A stretch of 64,000 nucleotides of DNA from Salinarimonas sp052380005 (GTDB lineage: Bacteria > Pseudomonadota > Alphaproteobacteria > Rhizobiales > Beijerinckiaceae). The stretch lies in NCBI GenBank assembly GCA_052380005.1, contig JBQTCJ010000006.1. One strand, 5' to 3'. Shown here in pieces: positions 1 to 5,608 of this stretch. Numbering within the stretch: position 1 is the stretch's first letter; each line of letters begins with the position of its first letter. The notes below the pieces were generated by a model. It searched no databases and was not told the origin of the DNA. It was given only the letters and a program-made list of their open reading frames with translations. Position numbers and translations under genes: made by a program.

Positions 1-56
1 CCCTGAAACGCCCCCGATCGCCCTCTGGTTGGTTATCCGGGCGGCCGGTATCCGGG

Positions 57-479
57 CTATCTTCGCCTCACCTCATAGGCTGGCGCAATCTTCCCGACCT
101 CACCTCGGTATCTGCTGTTCGCGAGACCATGCTCGAACCGCCGCGTCTGGCGTTTGGGCGGTGTCTGCCGAGTTGCTACTGGCATCTCGAAATGCCCAGC
201 CTCGACCTCCGCATGGATAGCGCGTGCCACGACCGCTGCATCCTCGAAATCGCAGAACCGCCATTCGCCGATGATCGCCCACCGCGCGGTGCGCTCAAGA
301 ACGATGCGCTCTGCGTCACGGAGGAATATCGCGTCCATCGGGAAGAGTTCGAACTGCACCGGTTCAATGATGCCGCTGTGCGTGTATTGCGCAAGCCGGT
401 TCGCCCAATCCCGCGTCTGCCCGATCTTCACCTTCCCGGGAAACAGCTCGATCACGTAGATCGCCGACACCTTGCCCAT
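57..479 (-). CDS. T5orf172/MUG113-type GIY-YIG-like protein
   Basis: A protein of 140 residues. The N-terminal part shows the pattern of the T5orf172/MUG113 branch of the GIY-YIG superfamily: a strand reading IYVIEL, then VKIGQT, then an Arg in WANRL. Members occur widely in phages and are thought to be nucleases, although few have been tested. I chose the Met just before the first strand; a longer start at 497 would add six residues but would run close to the operator-like palindrome at 499-517. The gene is divergent from a small HTH gene, and the two share a region with two GTGAT palindromes. The exact function is not known. Confidence 0.6.
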   Translation of the reverse strand: MGKVSAIYVIELFPGKVKIGQTRDWANRLAQYTHSGIIEPVQFELFPMDAIFLRDAERIVLERTARWAIIGEWRFCDFEDAAVVARAIHAEVEAGHFEMPVATRQTPPKRQTRRFEHGLANSRYRGEVGKIAPAYEVRRR

Positions 480-498
480 GGGCTCAATCCCTGCCAAT

Positions 499-517
499 TA
501 TCACCGTCACAGTGATA
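499..517. promoter_or_regulatory. Operator-like palindrome TATCAC-N7-GTGATA
   Basis: A perfect inverted repeat with 6-bp arms and a 7-bp spacer, 20 bp upstream of the GIY-YIG-like gene start. A partner site lies at 536-552. Two sites of the same design in a divergent promoter region point to a repressor binding site, most simply for the small HTH protein encoded beside it. Confidence 0.55.
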
Positions 518-535
518 TAGCGGCTGGGACGGATT

Positions 536-552
536 ATCACAATGGTAGTGAT
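536..552. promoter_or_regulatory. Second operator-like palindrome ATCAC-N7-GTGAT
   Basis: This copy has 5-bp arms and the same 7-bp spacer as the site at 499-517. The two centres are about 36 bp apart. It covers the start codon of the small HTH gene at 542, so binding here would block its translation start region or promoter, as in autorepression. Confidence 0.5.
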
Positions 553-727
553 GTCAGGCGAAGCATTTTCCCGGTGGCTGAAGGCCATGGGCATCAGCGG
601 GGCCGAGGCGAGCCGTCGTCTCGGCGTTCACGTCAACACGGTCACCCGATTCAAGCGCGATGGGGCGCCGGTGCACATCGCCCTTGCCTGTGCTGCGCTC
701 TACCATCGGCTGGAACCGTGGGCCTGA
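542..727 (+). CDS. Small helix-turn-helix (Cro/YdaS-like) DNA-binding protein
   Basis: A 61-residue protein with a single HTH unit (roughly residues 8-40): a helix around FSRWLKAMG, a turn, then GAEASRRLGVHVNTVTRFKRDG as the recognition part. This resembles the short Cro/YdaS-like regulators of phages. An alternative ATG lies at 551. The start overlaps one of two GTGAT palindromes, which suggests autoregulation. It is the only plus-strand gene in the left 15 kb, so it may control a separate transcription unit running the other way. Confidence 0.6.
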   Translation: MVVMSGEAFSRWLKAMGISGAEASRRLGVHVNTVTRFKRDGAPVHIALACAALYHRLEPWA

Positions 728-756
728 TGTCCCGGCCCGAGCCTCAACCCTGCAGG

Positions 757-1002
757 TCACGCGCGCCCGTACCGGCTCGCGGCCACGATGACGGCGCGGT
801 CCCGATCGTCGAGAGGCCGGCCGAGCGCGGCCCTGGCGTGAAGCGCAGTGGGGCGCTCCGGGAGGCCGCGGGCGGCGAGGGCGAGGTTCAGCTCTTCCCG
901 CTTCCGATCCGCACCGGAGAGGCGGGGCAGCGCGGCGGTGCGCCGCTCGAGCGACAGGCCGTGCCGGACGCGGCGCCAGTGTTCTTCGCAGGCCGGCGTC
1001 AT
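757..1002 (-). CDS. Hypothetical phage protein
   Basis: An 81-residue, Arg- and Ala-rich protein that I do not recognise. The start was chosen because it overlaps the stop of the preceding gene (TGA/ATG overlap at 999-1002), the usual arrangement in this operon. Residues 20-75 look helical. It lies at the downstream end of the visible minus-strand gene run. Confidence 0.45.
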   Translation of the reverse strand: MTPACEEHWRRVRHGLSLERRTAALPRLSGADRKREELNLALAARGLPERPTALHARAALGRPLDDRDRAVIVAASRYGRA

Positions 1003-1316
1003 GCGCAGTCGTCTTCCGGGTCGTGGGTGGGGAGGGTGTCGAACGGGATGCGCCGCCCCTGTGCGTCTACCCGCGTGCGGCCGTAGAGACGCATGTCGCG
1101 CATGCACTCTTCCGAAGACAGCCCGGCGAGCATGATGGCGATCTGCGACGGCTGCGCCTTGGCGTCGCGCAGCTCGACTTCCTGGCGGGGCCTGGCGAGA
1201 CGCGCGTCCTCAGCCTTCCGAGCGGCGATGAGCGCTTGCGCCCGGCCTTCGGCCGTGTCTGCGGCGCCGAGCCTCAGCGGGGGCTCTCCGCCCTGGTGGT
1301 CGGTGAGGGTGATCAT
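999..1316 (-). CDS. Hypothetical phage protein
   Basis: A 105-residue protein of unknown function. The start chosen (MITLTDHQGG) removes an Arg/Pro-rich upstream extension that looks like non-coding translation. The middle is Ala/Arg-rich and helical; the C-terminus is acidic (THDPEDD). It overlaps the next gene by four bases. It follows the phage tRNA gene after a 210-base gap that holds a long inverted repeat. Confidence 0.45.
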   Translation of the reverse strand: MITLTDHQGGEPPLRLGAADTAEGRAQALIAARKAEDARLARPRQEVELRDAKAQPSQIAIMLAGLSSEECMRDMRLYGRTRVDAQGRRIPFDTLPTHDPEDDCA

Positions 1317-1341
1317 CGGCGCTGTCCTGCGATCGGGGATA

Positions 1342-1403
1342 CCGGCCCGCCCCCGCGCTAGCGTTCGGGCGGAGGCGGCCATGCTCGCCCTGGGGCGGGC
1401 CGG
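1342..1403. repeat. 12-bp perfect inverted repeat with 38-base loop
   Basis: CCGGCCCGCCCC at 1342-1353 is matched exactly by its reverse complement at 1392-1403. It sits between the phage tRNA and the next minus-strand gene. It could act as an RNA structure, for example tRNA processing or partial termination. No T-run follows on either strand. Confidence 0.45.
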
Positions 1404-1526
1404 TGTGGGTGTCAGCGCGACCGGGGCGGCGAGCCAGACGGGGCCGGTGCCGCTCTCCCGCATTCCTCGGCGCCGGGGCGCCGCCGTCGTCTTCTGGGCG
1501 TGAGCCGCCGCGCTGATCTGCGAATC

Positions 1527-1601
1527 TGGATGCAGGGGCCGGGATCGAACCGGCGACCTGGTGGTTATGAGCCACCCGAGCTACCGCTGCTCTACCCTGC
1601 A
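1527..1601 (-). tRNA. Phage-borne tRNA with CAU anticodon (Met or modified Ile)
   Basis: The minus strand folds as a full cloverleaf: acceptor TGCAGGG/CCCTGCA, D stem GAGC/GCTC, anticodon stem GGTGG/CCACC with loop CTCATAA, T stem GCCGG/CCGGC with TTCGATC loop, then T and an encoded CCA. The anticodon is CAU. The anticodon loop and D arm resemble bacterial initiator tRNA, but the anticodon stem lacks the three consecutive G-C pairs of an initiator and the first acceptor pair is U-A. The discriminator base is U, unusual for a tRNA-Met. It may be an elongator Met, or an Ile tRNA needing lysidine. Confidence 0.88.
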
Positions 1602-1833
1602 GGATGGGCCGGCGCGCCGCCGTTGGCGCATCTCGACCTGACGCACGAGAGGTGCCCGGTTTTGTGCAATGACGCAAGCCTGATTTCCGTCACGCCTGCA
1701 TCAGATTGCGGCATCGCAATCTATGCACGGAAGCCCGGAAGACGGATCGTGAGGCCGTGAAGCTTGCGCGGGAGCACGGATCGTGCACCGTAGCGTCCTG
1801 CATCCGATCGCGGCACAAATGGCGTGCGGCGGA

Positions 1834-2100
1834 TCACGGTAACTCAGGCGGACGCCAGAACTTCCCGCACCTGTCTCCTGCCGCGGAGGTCGGGTAGCCC
1901 TCGCGCACGATCGCCGCCGTCCAGGCGTTACAGCCGGGAAGCAGATCCGCGTTCGCGGCCAGCCAATTCAGGCCGGAGCGTTCCCAGACCTTCGGTTCGC
2001 GCGCCGAACGCCACGTGCCATCCAGTGGATACAGAGACGATGCAAGCAGGTCCGCGATGATGATCGCCGCGTCCTGCAAATTCTTCGGCCCTTCTGTCAT
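1834..2100 (-). CDS. Hypothetical phage protein
   Basis: An 88-residue protein of unknown function. The N-terminal third looks helical (KNLQDAAIIIADLLASSLY) and the rest has several Trp residues (W30, W39, W46, W60, W82 region). It begins 4 bases after the stop of the upstream gene, consistent with the same operon. A 230-base stretch with no gene separates it from the tRNA. Confidence 0.5.
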   Translation of the reverse strand: MTEGPKNLQDAAIIIADLLASSLYPLDGTWRSAREPKVWERSGLNWLAANADLLPGCNAWTAAIVREGYPTSAAGDRCGKFWRPPELP

Positions 2101-2104
2101 GCCT

Positions 2105-2362
2105 TCACCCTCCTGGTCGGCCCGGCATCGCGGAGATCGTTGTATTCCATGTCCGTGGGATCACGAGCACCTTCACCCGCCTCCCCCGTCCAGGATAGCA
2201 CCAACGGGCGTAGGGCCGGGTAGGGCGGGCGTGAGGCTTCCCGAACACCCTCGCGGCGAGCGCTGCGCCCTCGACCCGGCTCACGGGCTCTGGCGGGGCT
2301 GCGGGAGCCCGCCACGCCACGATCCGAACCGGGCGGCGGTAGATGGGCCACGGGGCGTTCAT
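2105..2362 (-). CDS. Hypothetical phage protein
   Basis: An 85-residue basic protein rich in Pro and Arg. Its start overlaps the stop of the upstream gene by four bases (ATGA), the pattern used throughout this operon, which is the main reason for preferring this frame over an alternative of similar length. The C-terminal part reads GRRVKVLVIPRTWNTTI, a plausible beta strand. No family is recognised. Confidence 0.42.
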   Translation of the reverse strand: MNAPWPIYRRPVRIVAWRAPAAPPEPVSRVEGAALAARVFGKPHARPTRPYARWCYPGRGRRVKVLVIPRTWNTTISAMPGRPGG

Positions 2363-3183
2363 GCCGCGCTGGCCTCTCGCAGGGCGGTGAGGGCCGCGTC
2401 CTTCCACCGGCTGAACAGCTTCGTCTTCCGCGTCATGGTCAGCGTGCCGGGCTCGTGATCCGCAAACCAGTCGTCGACGGCGATCTGCACGAGCTTGTGG
2501 ACGATGGCTTCCGGGTCGCCGCGCAGCGCCCGCGCGTCCGCCACGATCGCCGAGAGGATCGCATCGAAGCCGGCGGCATCGGGCATCCCGTTCGCCGCTT
2601 CCTCCGGGCTCTCCGGCGCGCGCCACGCCGTGCCATGGGCCGGCGCCGGGCCGGCGGGCGCGGGCGCCTCGAGCGGTTCCGGGACGATCCGGTCCCGCGC
2701 GTTGAGGCGGCCGTCCCGCATCAGCTCGGCCGCGATCCAGAGGATGCCTCGCCGACGAGCGGCCCGGGTCGCGTGGGCCTCGAGGCGATCCCCTTCGGTG
2801 CTCTTCGATCCGTCGCGGGTGGCCAGCCACAGGCGCACCGCGTCGTGTTCCGACCGCCGGCCGAACGACAGGAGGAAAGCCTCGGGCCAGGTGTAGACCG
2901 CGCGGGCCCAGTCCACCCGCGCGGCCGCGTAGCCCTTCCGGCCGTCCCCGGGATCGGAGAGGCGCCCGAGTACGGACCCGCCGGCGCTGGGCCGGGGGTG
3001 GCGTTCGATCGCCCCCATGATCCGGGCCGCCTCCTCAAGGTCCGCCTGGACGTCCTCTCGGGTCCAGATGTAGGCCGGCGCCCGAAGACGCATCTCCCGG
3101 CGATAGGCCCGCGCCGCTGGCGTGCCGGCGATGTCCTTCGGGAGGTCGAGCGGGTCGACGAGCATGTCCCGTTGCGCGCTCAT
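2359..3183 (-). CDS. Hypothetical phage protein
   Basis: A 274-residue protein of unknown function. It looks mostly helical and soluble, with Trp-containing stretches (YIWTREDVQADL near residue 38, WPEAFLLSFGRR near 99). It overlaps the neighbouring genes by four bases on both sides. Its place after the cytosine methyltransferase and before a run of small genes suggests it belongs to the DNA-metabolism or pre-late part of the leftward operon. I cannot assign a domain. Confidence 0.55.
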   Translation of the reverse strand: MSAQRDMLVDPLDLPKDIAGTPAARAYRREMRLRAPAYIWTREDVQADLEEAARIMGAIERHPRPSAGGSVLGRLSDPGDGRKGYAAARVDWARAVYTWPEAFLLSFGRRSEHDAVRLWLATRDGSKSTEGDRLEAHATRAARRRGILWIAAELMRDGRLNARDRIVPEPLEAPAPAGPAPAHGTAWRAPESPEEAANGMPDAAGFDAILSAIVADARALRGDPEAIVHKLVQIAVDDWFADHEPGTLTMTRKTKLFSRWKDAALTALREASAA

Positions 3184-4835
3184 TCCGCGGCCTCCATGGT
3201 GGGTGCGAGAGCGGCCTTCACGGCGCGCTCGGCGAGGATGCTTTCGAGGAAGAGCGCCGCGACCGGGACGCAGATCGCGTTGCCGTAGGCGCGCAGGCGT
3301 CCCACTCGGGAGGGCTCACCGGTCGACAGGGGCGCGAACGTCACCCGTCGCCAGATATCTCCAAAACCCATTGCGATCCGCGCTTTCGCTTCACCGCTAA
3401 GGGATGCCCATGCCGCTTGAGCCTGCTCAGGTGAGTTCCGCACAGCCCCCGCTTCACAGATGGCCGCGCACAATGCTCGCATGGCTTCGGCGTCACGCCG
3501 TCTTCCATGAAGTTCGGCGAGTGCGAGCGACGATGGCAGGCCGGACACAACGTCCTCAAGTTCGATGGCGTGTTGTTGGTAGGGTCCTCGTCTCGGTGGT
3601 GGACGTGGAGCTTCCCTGTCGCCCCGCACGCCTCGCATGCGGGCTTCGCCTGAGCCGCGGCCTTCGATCGACTGTGGCTCAGGCTGCGGCAGACGTCCTT
3701 CTCCATTCCGCGCGCCATGCACGCCCGATCGCAGTAGACGCGATTCCGAAACGCGCTCAGGTCCTCCAGGCGACCGTTGATCCGCTTGCGATCCATCTGA
3801 GCCCCGCATGCGCGGCAATGCTTGATCGGGGCCGGCTTGGCTCTCTGTGGCATTTACAGCTTCCTTTTCCGAGGCATAGTCTCGGGAGCTACCATATCCC
3901 ATTCCGGCGGGAACCCCATTAGCCAAGCCGACATATGAGGGGATAACTGGCCGCCACTTTCCGTCCCGGCAGAAGAGCCAGTCAGCATCTCGCCAGAGGC
4001 CGTTAACCGGGCCGGGCCGGTCGTCGGCAGGCATTCCTGCGCGTTCGGCTCCCTCCCTTCCCGAAAGGCATCCGAGCGCACCTTCTCGTGCGCCGTCGGC
4101 GTCGCCCACCCCGCGAGCTGCACCTGATGGTCCAGCGTCGTCACCGACTGGCCGCACGAGAGCCCCGCCTTGCGCGCCAGGGCTTGCTCCGGCGTAACGC
4201 CCGGCGCCGAGGCGTTCGGCGTGCCCCAGCCCGTCATTGCGGCCGCATGGTTCAGCGTCACGTGCTTCGGCTCGAGCGAGACCTGCCCGCGGCGTTCGGC
4301 GTCCGTCCGGGTCGGCGTCGGCCAGCCGCTCGGCAACCCACCACAGCCGCTGTCGGATGTGCGGCGCGCCGACGCCCGCAGCGCACAGATCAACCGCCCG
4401 GCAGGCGTAACCCGCACCTTCCAGGTCAGCGAATACAGCGTCGAGCCAAGCGAGGCCGTCGCGGCTCGCAACCTGCTCTCCCACGACGACGGCAGGGCGG
4501 CGGGATTCGACGAGGCGGAACATCTCCGGCCACAGATGGCGGTCGTCGGCGAAGCCCCCGCGCTTGCCGGCGGCGCTGAACGGCTGGCACGGGCAAGAGC
4601 CGGTCCAGAGCTCGAGATCGTCGGGCCATCCGGCAAGCTGCGCGGCGATGTCCCATCCGGCGATCCCGGCGAATAGATGGACGCGGCGGTATCCGGCGAG
4701 GTCGCCAGGCTGGACGTCTCGGATGCTCCGATCGTCCACGTCGCCGGGTCGAACAAGTCCGGCTGCGATGAGGTTGCGAAGCCATTCCGCCGCATAGGGG
4801 TCCACCTCGTTGTACAGGGCGACGGGCGCGCTCAT
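3180..4835 (-). CDS. dcm: Phage DNA cytosine C5 methyltransferase
   Basis: A 551-residue enzyme that would transfer a methyl group from S-adenosylmethionine to cytosine C5. Motif I is FAGIAG (55-60), motif IV is PCQP with catalytic Cys83, motif VI appears as GEQV (119-122) rather than the common ENV, and RQR (161-163) fits motif VIII. The middle is a long Gly/Asp/Arg linker, then DADWLFCRDGKWRP and GLANGVP; motif X is YGNAI at 517-521. Between residues about 328 and 498 the same DNA encodes a complete HNH protein in another frame, and residues 14-327 are overlapped by a second open frame. Phages use such enzymes to escape host restriction. Confidence is high for the N- and C-terminal parts and lower for the HNH-overlapping segment. 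Confidence 0.82.
   Translation of the reverse strand: MSAPVALYNEVDPYAAEWLRNLIAAGLVRPGDVDDRSIRDVQPGDLAGYRRVHLFAGIAGWDIAAQLAGWPDDLELWTGSCPCQPFSAAGKRGGFADDRHLWPEMFRLVESRRPAVVVGEQVASRDGLAWLDAVFADLEGAGYACRAVDLCAAGVGAPHIRQRLWWVAERLADADPDGRRTPRAGLARAEARDAEPCGRNDGLGHAERLGAGRYAGASPGAQGGALVRPVGDDAGPSGAARGVGDADGAREGALGCLSGREGAERAGMPADDRPGPVNGLWRDADWLFCRDGKWRPVIPSYVGLANGVPAGMGYGSSRDYASEKEAVNATESQAGPDQALPRMRGSDGSQADQRSPGGPERVSESRLLRSGVHGARNGEGRLPQPEPQSIEGRGSGEARMRGVRGDREAPRPPPRRGPYQQHAIELEDVVSGLPSSLALAELHGRRRDAEAMRALCAAICEAGAVRNSPEQAQAAWASLSGEAKARIAMGFGDIWRRVTFAPLSTGEPSRVGRLRAYGNAICVPVAALFLESILAERAVKAALAPTMEAAE
3341..3853 (-). CDS. HNH endonuclease nested inside the methyltransferase gene
   Basis: A 170-residue protein read in a different frame from the methyltransferase that fully contains it. 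It has an N-terminal Cys pair (CRACG), a second pair (CEACG), the HNH core LHVHHRDEDPTNN followed by LRTLCPACHRRSH, and a third zinc pair (CEHCARP) before RGLCGTHLSRLKRHG. All the zinc ligands and the HNH histidines are present, so it should be an active metal-dependent nuclease. It starts directly after the stop of the open frame 3854-4795, in the same frame. It may be a homing-type insertion that kept the host reading frame open, or a true overlapping gene. Confidence 0.8.
   Translation of the reverse strand: MPQRAKPAPIKHCRACGAQMDRKRINGRLEDLSAFRNRVYCDRACMARGMEKDVCRSLSHSRSKAAAQAKPACEACGATGKLHVHHRDEDPTNNTPSNLRTLCPACHRRSHSPNFMEDGVTPKPCEHCARPSVKRGLCGTHLSRLKRHGHPLAVKRKRGSQWVLEISGDG
3854..4795 (-). 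CDS. Overlapping open frame inside the methyltransferase gene, possibly spurious
   Basis: A 313-residue frame on the same strand, offset by one from the methyltransferase and in frame with the HNH gene that follows. It carries patterns I recall from many phage 'hypothetical proteins': LYSLTWKVRVTPAGR, ICALRASARRTSD, repeated GWPTPT/GWGTP/GWATPT, and GGQLSPHMSAWLMGFPPEW. These patterns lie opposite conserved methyltransferase motifs, so the 'family' could be a by-product of methyltransferase conservation. It could also be a real dual-coded protein. Substitution patterns per frame would decide. Confidence 0.3.
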   Translation of the reverse strand: MRRNGFATSSQPDLFDPATWTIGASETSSLATSPDTAASIYSPGSPDGTSPRSLPDGPTISSSGPALARASRSAPPASAGASPTTAICGRRCSASSNPAALPSSWESRLRAATASLGSTLYSLTWKVRVTPAGRLICALRASARRTSDSGCGGLPSGWPTPTRTDAERRGQVSLEPKHVTLNHAAAMTGWGTPNASAPGVTPEQALARKAGLSCGQSVTTLDHQVQLAGWATPTAHEKVRSDAFREGREPNAQECLPTTGPARLTASGEMLTGSSAGTESGGQLSPHMSAWLMGFPPEWDMVAPETMPRKRKL

Positions 4836-5341
4836 ACCGCCACCTCGCGCTCACCGATCGCCGGTACGCGGGTCCACAGCCCCTGTGCGTGCAGCGCGTC
4901 GAGAAGCTTCCGCGCCCGCTTCGCCGCCGATCTCGCCAGCGCCGGGCTCTCGTAGACGTGGGCGTGGGCGGGCTCGAGGATCGCCACCACGTCCGCCATC
5001 GGTGACCCGTCGTGGATCGCGAGCTCGTCGTGCTCGATGAGGTGGGCGAAGACCTGCCACACCGCAGCGACGATCTTCGCGTTGGGCTGGTCCTCGAGGC
5101 CCGCGCGGACGATGACGGCCCGCGTGGCCTTCGTGATCTGATCCTCGGCCTTCCGCAGGTCCTTCGGGAAGTAGAGGCCGGCGAAGGCCTCCTCTTGCAC
5201 AGCGTCGAGCGCGGCCCGGAGCCGGGCGATCGATCCCTCATCCCCGTCTTCCACGAGAGCCCCATCCTGGCGGCACACGCTCCAGAGGATGCGGGGGAGG
5301 ACCGCGATCTCGCGCCGCTGGCGGTCGGTGAGCGGGATCAT
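4832..5341 (-). CDS. Hypothetical phage protein
   Basis: A 169-residue, mostly helical soluble protein that I cannot place in a family. It overlaps the methyltransferase start and the upstream gene by four bases each, so it is translated as part of the same operon. Notable stretches are LPRILWSVCRQDGALVEDG near residue 15 and IEHDELAIHDGSPMADVVAIL near 102. Confidence 0.52.
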   Translation of the reverse strand: MIPLTDRQRREIAVLPRILWSVCRQDGALVEDGDEGSIARLRAALDAVQEEAFAGLYFPKDLRKAEDQITKATRAVIVRAGLEDQPNAKIVAAVWQVFAHLIEHDELAIHDGSPMADVVAILEPAHAHVYESPALARSAAKRARKLLDALHAQGLWTRVPAIGEREVAV

Positions 5342-5604
5342 GGCGCCGCCTCACGAGCAGCCCGAACCCGCGCCTCGACGGCTGCGCGCGCGTTCGTGAG
5401 TGCGGAGCGCTTCTCGCTGCCCATCACCGGCCCGATGCGCTCGCCGTTCGCCCACGCGTAGATGACGTCCGGGCTGGACCGAAAGGCTTGAAGGCTGCCG
5501 ACTTCCTCGAAGCCGACGATGGCCTGTTGGTAGAGCACATAGCTCCCGCGTTCGTCGGGCGGCAGATCGTCGAGCAGGCTGATCCACGTGATCTCGATGC
5601 TCAT
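5338..5604 (-). CDS. Hypothetical phage protein
   Basis: An 88-residue protein with a short beta-rich N-terminus (ITWISLLDDLP, SYVLYQQ) and a helical C-terminus (ALTNARAAVEARVRAAREAA). It starts four bases after the helicase stop codon and overlaps the next gene by four bases. No family is recognised. Confidence 0.5.
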   Translation of the reverse strand: MSIEITWISLLDDLPPDERGSYVLYQQAIVGFEEVGSLQAFRSSPDVIYAWANGERIGPVMGSEKRSALTNARAAVEARVRAAREAAP

Positions 5605-5608
5605 CGTC

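Noticed and set aside
1527..1601. tRNA(CAU) as the left attachment site or left boundary of the element
   Set aside because: Its similarity to tRNA-Ser is only the general T-arm pattern, and phage-type small genes continue on both sides.
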